DNA of 64,000 nt from Dolomedes plantarius (lineage: Eukaryota; Arthropoda; Arachnida; Araneae; Dolomedidae): positions 152,341,446 through 152,405,445 of the forward strand of contig OU015499.1 of assembly GCA_907164885.2 (NCBI GenBank), read 5' to 3'. The position numbers and the translations under genes are program-made. Shown here piece by piece: positions 9,499-21,156 of this stretch. Within the stretch, counting starts at the first letter, position 1. Each line of letters starts with the position of its first letter. The notes beneath the pieces were generated by a model that worked only from the letters and a program-made list of their open reading frames with translations, did not search any database and was not told the DNA's origin.

Positions 9499-10303
9499 CG
9501 CCGCCCATGTGGTATAGTGGTTAGTGTCGTGTTCTTCCACGCTGTGGGCTTGGGTTCAAATCCCGAATAAGGCTTGGTCGTTACCGTGTCGTCCCCTTAA
9601 AGGGAGCAATACTGGCTCACCTAAACTGTGCTCCCACAATAAAGTAGCTAGCAAAATTGCGGTGAATAACAACAGTAGAATGTCTAACGACCCCTCATAG
9701 GGAGCAATACTGGCTCACCTAAACTGTGCTCCCATAATAAAGTAGCTAGCAAAATTGCGGTGAATAACAACAGGTGAATGTCTAACGTCCCCTCATAGGG
9801 AGCAATATTGGCTCACCTAAACTGTGCTCCCATAATAAAGTAGCTAGCAAAATTGCGGTGAATAACAACAGGCGAATGTCTAACGTCCCCTCATAGGGAG
9901 CAATATTGGCTCACCTAAAATGTGCTCCCATAATAAAGTAGCTAGCAAAATTGCGGTGAATAACAACAGGCGAATGTCTAACGTCCCCTCATAGGGAGCA
10001 ATACTGGCTCACCTAAACTGTGCTCCCATAATAAAGTAGCTAGCAAAATTGCGGTGAATAACAACAGGCGAATGTCTAACGTCCCCTCATAGGGAGCAAT
10101 ATTGGCTCACCTAAACTGTGCTCCCATAATAAAGTAGCTAGCAAAATTGCGGTGAATAACAACAGGCGAATGTCTAACGTCCCCTCATAGGGAGCAATAT
10201 TGGCTCACCTAAACTGTGCTCCCATAATAAAGTAGCTAGCAAAATTGCGGTGAATAACAACAGGCGAATGTCTAACGACAAAGTGCCTCCGCATTAAAAA
10301 AAA
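9499..10303 (+). mobile_element. tRNA-derived SINE with an internal tandem array
   Basis: The head carries a box A-like TGGTATAGTGG (9510-9520) and a box B-like GGTTCAAATCC (9553-9563) at tRNA spacing, so RNA polymerase III could have transcribed it. The body is seven 98-bp repeats and the tail is A-rich. An 8-bp direct repeat ATTAAAAT (9491-9498 and 10304-10311) fits a target duplication. The anticodon arm is degenerate, so it is not a functional tRNA gene. Confidence 0.75.
9591..10276 (+). repeat. Seven tandem copies of a 98-bp unit
   Basis: The core AGGGAGCAAT begins at 9601, 9699, 9797, 9895, 9993, 10091 and 10189, an exact 98-bp period. Each unit runs through GGCTCACCTAAACTGTGCTC, AATAAAGTAGCTAGC and a CCCCTCATAGG block. 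Copies two to seven are closer to each other than to the first, as expected from recent unequal exchange. Confidence 0.95.
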
Positions 10304-10348
10304 ATTAAAATTTGCATTTGCTTGTGTTCAGCAACTTTAAGGTGCCCT

Positions 10349-10560
10349 GTCGAGAACCTCTGGGACGAGTTGGATTGCCGAATTAAGAGTTGCAACAACA
10401 GTCCAAAATCGGTGAATGAACTTATATATCTTCTCCAAGCCGAGTGAAAGAAAATGCCATTAGTCGTCATACAAGGACTTGCGGAAAGCATGGTTGAGGC
10501 TGTAATTGCCTCTCGTGGAGGCTCTACATTATTTATTACAACTAATAAATGTTTTTTTAA
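10349..10560 (+). pseudogene. Tc1-like transposase, C-terminal fragment
   Basis: The frame reads VENLWDELDCRIKSCNNSPK, then SVNELIYLLQAE, a TGA in place of the usual Trp codon, and then MPLVVIQGLAESM and VEAVIASRGGST. This is the end of the Tc1 catalytic domain from the NLWDE block to the C-terminus. The rest of the gene is absent upstream, where the SINE lies. Confidence 0.75.
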
Positions 10561-10570
10561 GCGCAAAACT

Positions 10571-10683
10571 GCTAGAGTTAACAAGTGGTTCAAAGTTGTA
10601 CCTATGACTGAATGTGATTTTGAGGATTTGGAAGCAGCAGCCGTATGGCTTAAATTTTATCACAAGTATAGTAAGCAGAATTA
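10571..10683 (+). other. Possible terminal exon of an unidentified gene
   Basis: An open stretch encodes VNKWFKVVPMTECDFEDLEA and then AAVWLKFYHKYSKQN before TAA. The composition is more protein-like than the surrounding AT-rich DNA, and an AG precedes it (CTGCTAG). The preceding tract is not a strong polypyrimidine run, and the frame is shared with the Tc1 fragment, so it may simply be read-through. I do not recognise the peptide. Confidence 0.25.
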
Positions 10684-12355
10684 ACTGTCAATATTTCATA
10701 ACATAAAAGTATTCTGCAAGTGATACATAGTGTAAATAATATGGTGATAAACAAAAATTTATGAGCCATTTTAATTTTGTTCCTGAACATGCATTTAAAT
10801 GCTCTTCTAGAAGTTTTTCCTTTTAATATATCATTATTTGTAAAATCTGAAAATATTAATAAACACAAATTGCAGTGGAATTTATACAAAATCAAAATTC
10901 AAGCAATTCTTCCAGAACAATACAGTAGGTAATACCTCAAAAATTTTGTTTCTTTCTTAATTACTACACTTTTTCTTTATACAAATTTATGTAATGCGAG
11001 TCACTGTTTACTCTACAATACAACTTATAACATGCATACTCTCTCTCGTGATTTACATGCCACTCTGTAAATTAAAATACTAAACTACAACCCAGCTGCA
11101 TGTTTTCTTCCCTATTCGTCACATATGAAAAGATTAATACAGAAATTAATTACTGTAAAATTCCAAAGTAAACAAAAGTTCAGTATTTCATATGACACTG
11201 ATGTTACAATTAATTTCCCAAAATTTACATTTATTTAAAACTATTTGTTTGCCAAAATTTCAGTATTCAAAATGCAAAACACATTCCTGAATGACTTTCA
11301 ACAGAAAAGGGATCCACAAACAATAGATTTAGCCTTTGTTTCATTTGCACGCGGATGTGTTTAAAGGCGTGTAAATGCATGAAATTTTCTTAAATGGATA
11401 TTGTACCAGCATTTAAATGATTGGGCTAAATGAATTCTTGTGCAGTGCTGTATTTATAATTAAGCAGTGTCTGTACTAGTAATTTTTTTTGCTACTATTA
11501 ATTGTGATGGATATTTTGAACATTATGAGTTCTAAATCTTAACTGAGAATAATCAGGTGAGTACACATTAAATAATACTATTTTATTCAAAGTTTGTCTG
11601 TATCGTATAATATATGAAAGTTATATTATACAGACAAACAGTATAATAGACTGTGCATATTTGAAAATTTTAAATACTATAATGTTAGTTTTATGTACTA
11701 TGCTGTTAGTATAAACTTCAGATATTCGAATGTGGTTTTTATCAGATAGGAAGCACATAAATGTGACAAATATTTTAAAGGCTTTTGTTAATGTATTTAA
11801 TTTAAACAAGCACATCATATAAGTTCAGTGTATCATTTTATCAGAAACATTTTTTATGTTAAAATAAATAGCTCTTGCAAGAAGGTTAGATTACTGAATA
11901 CAACAATGATAATATTTTTAACCTTTAGCTAAACTTTGTCTGAAATATATTTTACTTTATATCCTCCTTATTCGAAATATTTTTCACCATCTGTATTCTT
12001 TGCTAATTGCTTTAAAAAATGTGGCATTTAGGCTAAAAAGAAAAAGAAAAAGTTTCCAGTAATTTAACATAGTGAATTATAAATATTTCAAATAAAGTTG
12101 AACATAGAATTATGAAAATATCTGTAAGTATTCTTCCCACAAATTTAAAATCATATGATTCATTTTTCTTTCGCTGTGTATCCAGGGCTTTCTTTTTTTC
12201 AACTTTCCTTTTACGCTTATGCTAACTGACTGCTATGTGAGCAGGCCTCTACCAAGAGCATTCGCTTAAAATATTCCGAGGTTTGCCGAACATTCCCTCG
12301 TCGGAGAGGGGTGCTCGAATCGAAGAACGAACGTACCATTTGAATACCTATTAGC
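10684..12355. other. AT-rich stretch without a recognisable gene
   Basis: No long frame or repeat family was recognised. Only small structures are visible, such as an imperfect hairpin at 11592-11639 with GTTTGTCTGTA arms. Confidence 0.5.
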
Positions 12356-12547
12356 TAAGGGCCTGTTCACATAGGAGTCCGTTGCGTTGCGTTAAGGAAA
12401 AGATGACGTTGAGACGAAAATAAACCAATCATATGCCTCCAAACGATTAGCAATGAAATTTTTAACGCCTATGATTAGTTTATTTTCGTCTCAACGTCAT
12501 CTTTTCCTTAACGCAACGCAACGGACTCCTATGTGAACAGGCCCTTA
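12356..12547. mobile_element. Palindromic MITE, copy 1
   Basis: 192 bp whose two halves are near-perfect inverted repeats: TAAGGGCCTGTTCACATAGG at the left and its complement at the right, with over 70 bp matching. The whole can fold into one long hairpin. A 176-bp copy lies at 62866-63041. Target duplication is not clear; the GGGCCTGTTCACA end is reminiscent of Harbinger-type elements, which is a weak guess. Confidence 0.85.
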
Positions 12548-12589
12548 GGGGTAGCTAAATTGAGGTTAGCTAAATAGTGAAATAGCTAA

Positions 12590-13677
12590 AACGTTACATT
12601 GACTTTCGCCGTTAGACTTCTAAAATACTGTGATTCATGATGGATTTCAGAATCGAATGCAGATTGGTGCTATTCTTTTTGATATTGAAAAAGCTTTTGA
12701 TTGCGCATGGCATAGCGCGTTAATCTATAAACTTTTTAAACTTAAATGACCTTCTGATATTATCAATTTAATTCACTCTTATCTACTCAATAGAACATTT
12801 AAAGTCCGCTACACCCAACTAAATTCTATCATACGTAATATTAATGCAGGCATTCCTCAAGGATAGAATCTCCGACCGGTTTTATTTAACATTTTCACTA
12901 ACGACATTCCTCACTCCACAAACACTCGCTATGTTTGCGGACGACATGGCAATATTAGCGAAGAATCGCAATACTAAGTGCATGCAAAAATATCTGCAAA
13001 GTCAGGTTGACATTCTGGAACGTTGGTTCGAACGGTGGAGAATTAAATTAACCCTGCTAAAACATAGGCTATTTTCTTCAGTTTTAACAGAATTCCACCT
13101 CCGCCGGTCATAGTATGTGGTCACTCGATACACTTCGAGAGAGAGTGTTAATACCTTGGTGTATATCTACACAGTAGTCTAACATGGAAAAAATTACTGG
13201 ATTCAATATTGGAAAGTTCCTTAAAGCCCGTAAAGACTTAGCTCACATCCTGTACCAAAACCAAATGAGTATTGAAAATAAACTTCTTCTGCATATGACT
13301 GTTTAAAGGCCCATCTTACTATATGCTGCTCCTGTTTGGGGCTCAGCAGCGGACGCTCACATTCAAGACTGCAGACTATACAAAATAAAACTCTCCGCGG
13401 AATTAGGAAAACCCCTTGGTACCTCCGTAATGAAGTAATACATAGAGATATGGCAATAGAACCCATCCGTCACCACACCAAAGAACTCGCAATAAACTTC
13501 TATGAAAATATATATTCAGTAAGAAATGAAGACAGCTAACCTCCCGGATTATGACCCTAGGGAATTTACCAGGCGTCCTAAAGCCACACTGATAATAAAC
13601 CCTGGGCTTGTTCCCACTCGCGATAGCTAATTTCCCTTCCCTATTCTAAATCCAAACTCTCAATAGTCCGACTACCA
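12590..13677 (+). pseudogene. Jockey/I-type LINE reverse transcriptase, 5'-truncated and decayed
   Basis: Across shifting frames one reads MQIGAILFDIEKAFDCAWH (RT motif A), GIPQG followed by PVLFNIFTNDIP (motif B), and LAMFADDMAIL (motif C with the catalytic DD). The post-RT block LYAAPVWGSAADAHIQ and NKTLRGIRKTPWYLRNEVI follows to about 13540. Many stops and indels interrupt it. The 3' region continues after the nested TIR element at 13678-14260. Confidence 0.8.
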
Positions 13678-14260
13678 TAAAATCTCGACTACAATACGCA
13701 CCCGAGTATAATACGCATGCTTGATTTTGCGCGAAATTTTCGGAAAAAGTTAAAATTCGACTATAATACATACCCATAACTTTTCAATTTTTTATTTAAA
13801 AGTTGCACAAATATTTATTAAAATAAATAACATTTGTAATAAAGAGAAACGAAAACGTCAAATTCGGTAGAAAAAAAACTTAAATTGTTAATTCAAAACA
13901 AACAATACTGTCAAATTATCAGTCTTAATCACTTCACTAGAATACAGCTCATCTATTGTTGTTGCTCCCATGTCACAATTATTCTTGCCGTCGTAATATA
14001 TATCACTACCATCATCCTCACTTGACGATACGAACTGTGAGTTCCGTTTGTTAAAAAGGAATACCTGCTTAGTAAATGGGTGGATGAATCACGGAGTGCA
14101 GATGCGCACGCACCCGTGTTGCGGCAATGTCTTACAGTTGCTGTACGTTTGTTTATCCAATGTTTAAAACTACGTTTTTTTTGTACGCGAGTATAATTCG
14201 CACCCTCAATTTTTCGGACTATAATGTAAAAAAAAAGTGTATATTATACTTGAGATTTTA
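13678..14260. mobile_element. Short TIR element inside the LINE 3' region
   Basis: The left end reads TAAAATCTCGACTACAATAC and the right end, inverted, reads TAAAATCTCAAGTATAATAT. A TACC just outside the left end mirrors GGTA outside the right, so the repeat may extend to about 13673-14265. No frame encodes a transposase. Superfamily and target duplication are undetermined. Confidence 0.6.
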
Positions 14261-14560
14261 AGGTACTTCTGATTACTGACCTGTCACTCCAAATAATCGA
14301 CCATAACTTGACCTCACGATTCCCTCTCGTGCCAGCGGTTCGCTGACGAATGGGGGGGGGGGGAAGAATAGCTCTCCCAAGGGGGATCCCAATACCCGAT
14401 AGCTCTCAGACTTCGCTACTCTCTCTTGGTGGTTTTCTGTGTGATGGTCCTTCTTTGTGCTTTGAATCTTGCCTTAAATACTTTTTCTAAAATGCTCCCT
14501 TACTTTTTATTAATTTTCTCTTTATACCCCAAATTATTCTGTCATTACCAGTCAACCTAA
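14261..14560 (+). other. Probable continuation of the LINE 3' region
   Basis: This stretch includes a G12 run and AATAGCTCTCCCAAGGGG-like sequence of the kind found in the untranslated tails of this LINE type. No coding is visible. The assignment is inferred from position after the nested element. Confidence 0.4.
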
Positions 14561-16932
14561 ATTCTTAAAACTACTTTTAATTTAATATAACTTTTTTCCC
14601 ACACATTTTCAGTACTATGTAATCATTATTGAGAACGGTAGTCATGAAACATTCCACTAAGCATACCGAGGATATGCTCTGAGGAGTCTCAATAGCTTTT
14701 TATGCCAATGTCAATGACTGTGATTCATAGTAGCAGGTTACGAATTTAGGAATCACACTTTGACTTTAATATAGCCTGCGACTGATTCACAGTTTAGAAT
14801 TTTCCGCTCAATAACTCAGTGGTAGTGGCAACGCGATGTGACAAATTTTCGTTCATAATATGCGTTTTGTTATCGCTAAGGATTTGTATTATTTAGAAAG
14901 AAGACTTCTTGTTGATCCTGCCTCTAACGCTGTAAATTTGTTCAGTGGATCCCGGATTAAAAACAACAATCATCTCGACATAAGGAAAGGAATCAGTTTC
15001 ATCAATCAAGAATTAGGTATGGTATTAAATTCAAATATTTAAAATTACCTGTGGATTTTTCAGATACCCCTCCCAAACAGTTTTCCGAACCATGTGATGT
15101 CGGAGTAAGTCCAATGAATAAACATATGATTTGTGATGAAGCACAGTATTAGATTTCGTGATGCCACAAAATGTGACTGAATGGAGTGCAACTTAGAAAG
15201 GAAGTTCTATATTTTTGCTTCTTCTCTGACAGAGTACATTCTTATATTCTAGCTTATGTGCTATTAGAATATAGACTTGTGACCCAGAAAGAGTTAGAAG
15301 TCTTCTCTACCTTTATTTGAAATCAGAGCTTTACCAAAATTACCAAAAGTGTTAATTATATATGTTATTCTGTACATCTATACATTTCACTTTTTGAATA
15401 TTAATTTTAATTAACAGATTTTGTTCAAAACTTGTATGTTGCTATAAATTGAAATAATATTTTTTTGAACATAACTTTATCAATCATAAATAATGATGTA
15501 ATTTTTTAATGTAATCTATAAATTTAATAAAAATGTGCTCTTTGCATCTTAAATTTAAATAATTGTATCATAAAATTTATTCTCCTACTGCAATTCCCTG
15601 TATTAATTTAAACTATATTTTTGAAAAAAAAAATTAAATGTTTTTAGAATTCAATATTTTTAATCTCTATCATAAACCTGTTTCATTTAAAACTCAAGAA
15701 ATGGATTTTTTTTAATCCCTTTGTCTTTATATGAGTTGAACCTTAAAAACAGAAAATAAAAGTATGTGAAGTTGCTTTTACATATAAATATTAGTAACAG
15801 ATATTTAAGTAAAATAACAATGCTTGAAATGTTTCATTAAATTTTAATGGAGTGTAAGCAGACAAGTAATCATGAATTTGTAACTATGCACTACAATTAA
15901 ATTATATAAGTCCGCCAGCATAAGCAAACTGGCAAGACACTAACCTTTATTCTCAAAACTTTATGTTATTTCAAATCGGCACATGTAATATTTATCTTTT
16001 ACAAGAATTAATAGCATACATTCTAAGTACCACCATTTTAATAATTAACAATTATATCTACATCAATTCAGAACTAACAAAAATTTAATGTTGCCATATC
16101 AAAAACAGAATAATAAAAAATATAAAATAATAGCTGCTACAAATTCTTATTTTTTCTCAACATGGTAATATATTATATGCCATTGGTACTTAAAGATGTA
16201 CAATAAGTGTTGTGATCTTTTATGACAGTGTTTTGTATTATATCACAATACTCTTAGCCTGCCCTAGAATTTATTTTGGCTACATTGAATTGGACAGTCT
16301 CAGACGATTATTTCCAAATCTGGCAACCATTTTTAAAGTTTTAAAATTTCTTTAAAGATGCCAAATTAGGAGATAATTAATTGAATTTTAATAATTTAGC
16401 AGGAATATTCTTATTTTTTTTGCTTTTAAAATTATAAAATTCGAACTCAACCCTGTATTGCATCACATGTTAGGTAGATGATATGACTCCTGCTATGTTC
16501 GAGCATACCTGGATAGAGATTGACTACATGTGTGTGCCATGGGACAAGGGGTGCTGACATCGAAACCTACTAGGTAATGTTCAAAACTTGATTCATTTCT
16601 GTATCTTTTGGGGGAAAATAAACACCATGTGTTCTATTATATGGTTCTTTATTTCCCGTTGCAGTCACAGACACCTTTTTCGATGGCCCTGTATATATAC
16701 TGCAGTGCCAGAATAACTGGGATAGACGATCCCTTTCAAAATACGTAGCAATATACACTTTCTCATAATAGTTTCATTCTAAAGTATTGTATATAGAACA
16801 ATAGACATTTTTAGAAGCTTAAAGAGCTGATTGAGCAGTATTCATAGCAGATAATTGGGATTTAGGTGACTTTTGTTGAGGTATTATAGTTAGTGATCAT
16901 ATGATGGGTCATGACATTTAATGATCATATGA
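14561..16932. other. AT-rich stretch with one short frame and a solitary transposon end
   Basis: A 60-codon frame at 14860-15042 (MRFVIAKDLYYLERRLL) is unrecognised. It might be an exon ending near a GTATGG donor-like site, but no strong acceptor precedes it. At 16640-16697 the minus strand starts ACAGGGCCATCGAAAAAGG after TA, like one end of a Tc1/mariner element; its partner was not found. The rest has nothing I can name. Confidence 0.4.
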
Positions 16933-17035
16933 TGGGTAAGACAAAGTATAGATTTTCCCATTTGACCATTTCAGGCGTGTATCTTGAATACAAGAATTCT
17001 ATTAAAACACCGAACCTAAAGCAACAGTGTGACTG

Positions 17036-18995
17036 CAGGGTGTCTACTAACATGAAAAGTAATGAAAAGTAACGAAAAGTCACGAAATGGGAAAACGGTC
17101 ACGAAAAGTCATGAAAAGTAACGAAATTGAAAGAAAAGGTCACGAATTTTTTCAATTTAAAAATTTTTTTTATCGATATAATGTAGAATAGAAAATATGC
17201 TCCTAACTGGTATAAAAACACTAAGATCAATTTTTGCCTACTTTGTGACGCCGCATCGGAAGAGAGATAACAGAGTTCCCGCGGGAAAATGCATTGTATT
17301 CTTCCCCACTGCGGGAACGAACGCTCTTTCTCCCCTTCACAGAAAGATGAGTATACGTCGTCATGTGGGGCTACCTCTCGGGCGACGAAAATACGATGAG
17401 ATAAGAAACACACAGCGGAAGTAGACATATGGTAAAGCATTAAAATTAACACGAACAAGTGGTGCACAATGGTAACGAGAGAGAAGTTGGACAGCGGAAA
17501 AACACAATTTTTTTTGAAAATAAGAATAGAGCTTCAATTTTTACGTCGATCCTGAATACAGAAGTGTATTTCAGATCGGTTTTTCTTTCAGTGAACTCGA
17601 GTATTACTGTATAGATTTTGGCGTCTTGTCATCATTTGCGCTCGAGTTATTCTCTCTCCCCACGTAAGACTATGTCCGATATATGCAGATTTCCCGCCGA
17701 GTATACGTTATGTAACGGGCGAAGGCGAAGCTTTCTCCCGCCAATGACGGGCGATGCATTCAATTATGAAGCTCTCTTCCACGGGAGATATTAGCGCCCT
17801 TTACACGTACATTCTTTAGCGAGTGCTTGGAGCGTATGGGATTGCGCTTACGCTCCAAGCGCTCACAAAAGAGCTTACGTTTAGCGCCCTTTACACGTAC
17901 GCTCTTGGAGTGCTTGGAGCGTACGGAGTGCTTGGATTGCGCGCGGGAAAATTTGGAGTACGCTCCAAAGCAGCTTTCCCTTCCTCTCCGACACCTTCAC
18001 ACGTGCACTCAATCGCGCGGAATCGTGGTTTCACGCGGGAAAGAACGTACGTGTAAAGGGCGCTATTCCTCCGCCCAGGACCGTAGCCTTGGGGGGGCGG
18101 GAGTTCGACGGGCAGGATCCCCCCCCCCCGTTTACTGTATTGCATTTTAACATCAAAATAAAAGTACATTTTTAAATGTAAAATTTTTTTAAACTGCATA
18201 CTTATTCAAAATTTAATTTTTTAAATTTTTATTTACTGTCTTAATTTCAATTTTTTTTGCTCCGAATTGTTTTATAAATTTACTGAAATGTATTACACAA
18301 GATTGTGCATGGACTTTTAGATTATATAATATTAAATTTTATAATTTCTTAATATTATTATTAAATATTAATATTAAATATTATGTAATTTTAGTAAATT
18401 TTATTTTATTTTTAGTTAAAAAATAGTGAAATATCGGGGAGGCTCAGTCCAGTTTGAGTTGTTCTTCATCTTGATGTTTTCAGAGCAGTTTAGGAAAGTT
18501 CCTGAATTTAAGCAAAAATTAACTCAAATTAAACATTGATACAGCTATTTTGCAATTGTATCAGTGTAGAATTAATGAAAAATTGTTATTTAAATATTAT
18601 TTACTTTAATGGGGTTTCTGTAGTAGCTGTAACAAGTATTAGAATGATTAATTTTTGCATCATTCACTTTCAAGGTGTTTTACATTGCATCAATAAATTT
18701 CATGGGTGTTTGAGTCACAATCATATCTGGAATTTGTATAACAGTAATAAAACTAGTAAGTATTGCATGGTTGTAATCCCAACTTTTTAAAAATAAGGTT
18801 TTCTTGATAAGAACTTAAATAATAAGGTGAATATTGTTGAAAGACGAGCTGGGGGAGGGGGGGGGGGGGGGCGGGGAGACTAATTTCGTTTAAACATTAG
18901 TATGTACTTCAGTGGTCATGAAATTTTATTTTTAAGGTCATGAAATGTCATGAAAAGTCATGAAATTGACTTGCTCAAAAGTAGTAGACACCCTG
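17036..18995. mobile_element. 1.96-kb TIR element with short iterons, inserted in the Tc1-like gene
   Basis: The ends read CAGGGTGTCTACT and, inverted, AGTAGACACCCTG. A 5-bp direct repeat GACTG flanks both sides (17031-17035 and 18996-19000), and the interrupted transposase resumes outside. Short repeats of a TCAYGAAAAG-type unit crowd both subterminal regions in the same orientation. No transposase is visible inside, so it is non-autonomous. Superfamily not assigned. Confidence 0.75.
17793..18064. repeat. GC-richer nested repeat with AGCGCCCTTTACACGTAC ends
   Basis: AGCGCCCTTTACACGTAC at 17793 is repeated directly at about 17883 and appears inverted at 18047-18064. Between them TGCTTGGAGCGTA units recur. 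It looks like a small MITE with one duplicated end, nested in the 1.96-kb element. The frames through it are not genes. Confidence 0.6.
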
Positions 18996-19875
18996 GACTG
19001 TCAAAAGACTGGATGTTTATGACCAGTATTTTTCTGTTGAGAATCATATCAAGTGAAAGGAGTATACCATTGGTGCAAATAACATCACAATTCAATGCTG
19101 GGGCCTCTACTAACATCGATTTGAGGACTGCACAACATTAATTGCATAATATGGATTTTAATAGTCGATGTCCCGCTGAAGTGTCATTGCTTCCCTCATG
19201 GGTCAGAGCTCTGAGCCCCATTTTGGCTTGGGAACAACAACTGTGCACTCTAGAATACTGAAAATGAGTAGCCCGGTCTGACCAGTCTCATTTCCAACTG
19301 ATTCGGGCAAATAGAAGGGTCTGCATGTGAAGAACACATCATAAATGAATGAATCCAGCATGTCAATGAGGGACAGTTCAGGCTGGTGGGGCCTCAGTAA
19401 TGGTATGAAGTGTGTTGAACTGGCATGAATTAGGACCCTTCATACACCTACAACTTCTCTGACAAATGAATGCTACGTTAACATCCTTTCAGTTGTGTTA
19501 TAGCCGTTCATGCTATGCATTCACTCTAACGGGTTTAGGCATCCTCCAACAAGAGAATGTGCCACCACACACATCCACAGCAACCAAATTATGGTTTGTG
19601 GAACATTCATCAGAGTTTAGGAAAAGGAAATATCCTCCTTGTCCCCGAGATCTCAACATTATTGAACATATCTGGGACGCCATGCAATGTTCCATTAAAA
19701 GCCAAGATCTACCATCTAGGAATGTTATAAAAAATTATAGACCCCTTTTCAGGAGGTATGGTGTCTATGGACTTCCTTAGAGAGCTTGTAGAGTCCAAGT
19801 CCCATTGTGTTTCTGCAGTTCTATGATCCAGAAATGGACTTACCAAGTATTAGACAGGTATCCTATATATATATA

Positions 19876-20461
19876 CCAGGTAGGCAAAAAGTCCGTATAA
19901 ACTTTAAAAATTCATAAAAACCGGAAAATTAACTAAAATAAAAAAAAGGCTTGCAGGGTTAGCATCGCTAGGTCATGGGATTTTTTTTAAGACAAAAAAA
20001 TAAATGAAAAAACAGCCAACAGGTGACACTGGTATGAGCGAATTTTGTGGAAATATGCAAATGAGATGGTTAAAAGAAAGTGCGCTCCTAATCCACAACC
20101 AGTTCACCGTTGTTCCATGATCCGCCGAGAGGTGTCATGTATACATCCAGACCTGCTGCACTCTGCCGTTGCTGGATTTGTGACTAACCTGCAATGTCTT
20201 ATTCCCTATGGTGGGGGTCATGTGGAACACCTACTGCTGTAATAAATGATTTAGAAGCATTCTTTTCATTATTTGCATATCTTTTCTTTGACTTGTGTAA
20301 GTCAGCACCACCTGTCGGCTGTTTTTGAGTTGTTCTTTTTTTCCTGTCTCAAAAAAAATCCCGTGACCTAGTGATGCTAACCCTGCAAGCTTTTTTTTAT
20401 TTTGGTTAATTTTCCGATTTTTATGAATTTGTAATGTTTATACGGACTTTTTGCCCACCCG

Positions 20462-20464
<3 letters not shown>
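19876..20464 (+). mobile_element. Deletion derivative of a Tc1/mariner-type element
   Basis: Inverted repeats of over 120 bp (left CCAGGTAGGCAAAAAGTCCG, right inverted CACCGGGTGGGCAAAAAGTC) lie between TA dinucleotides in TA repeats. Inside, a frame at 20045-20242 ends LIPYGGGHVEHLLL, resembling the C-terminus of a mariner-type transposase. The catalytic core is missing. Copy B of the duplication lacks this element along with its surroundings. Confidence 0.75.
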
Positions 20465-20506
<42 letters not shown>

Positions 20507-21156
20507 AAAGTAAAGTTTTTCATTTTAATCAGGGTTTGTTTGTTTTTTAACTGGATTTTTGTTCTGTTGAATAAAGAGACAATTTAAGGTTTTCAAATGA
20601 GAGTTGCAATCCCTTAAGTTTATAATATTAAATCTGTTTTTATAAAGTTTTTTTCTTTCAATTGTAAATACTTGCTCATTTAAAGTGAAGAACTATTTTA
20701 ATTTTCTTTTTGAAGCTTTAGATATTAAGATATAGAAAAGGATATTTAGTATGTCATCCATTGCTTTTAGATTATTCATTTTTATGTCAATTATCCATTG
20801 AATACTCCTGTCTTAAAAGCTTAAAAATGTATATTCAAAATTGACCTCTGGTAATGAACAATGGTAATCTACAATGTGCACAATCTATACAAACTATAAT
20901 TTTATTTAATAACAGAAGATGTCTTATATTATTTTTTAAATATCTACACTTTAAGTATGTTATTACAAGTTTCCACATCTTGTGCAAATTCGGATTTTTG
21001 GCTTTCACCAACATAAAAATAAAATAAAGATCCAGACTTTTAAATCAGGATCATGAAATTAAAGTAGCATTGTCATTTTTATGCCCAAATATAGATGAAG
21101 TTATCAAAAAACAAGCTCAAATTTCACACTAAATGCAATTTGTAGTGAAATAAATA

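Larger units (their letters stand above)
16933..19860 (+). pseudogene. Tc1-like transposase split by a 1.96-kb insertion
   Basis: The 5' part (16933-17035) reads MGKTKYRFSHLTISGVYLEY. After the nested element (17036-18995) the transposase resumes as QITSQFNAGASTNIDLRTAQ, then WVRALSPILAWE, SDQSHFQLIRANRRVC, GTVQAGGASVMV, ILQQENVPPHTS and RDLNIIEHIWDAMQ. These are the DNA-binding and DDE blocks of a Tc1-type enzyme, with the D of QQE/D and the E of IIEHIWD visible. Many stops and frameshifts make it inactive. Copy B of the segmental duplication keeps only the last part, from about 47219. Confidence 0.75.

Noticed and set aside
9499..9575. Functional tRNA gene
   Set aside because: Box A and B are present but the anticodon arm and acceptor pairing are degenerate, and it heads a SINE.
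9591..10276. Regular repeat array that could be mistaken for CRISPR
   Set aside because: The 98-bp units are nearly identical throughout with no unique spacers, lie inside a SINE and are in a eukaryotic genome.
14860..15042. 60-codon frame as a host exon
   Set aside because: Peptide unrecognised, no strong acceptor and only a weak donor; kept as a note, not called.
17823..18199. Overlapping 77-107 codon frames in a GC-richer patch
   Set aside because: They lie within a small repeat element, overlap on both strands and show no domain.
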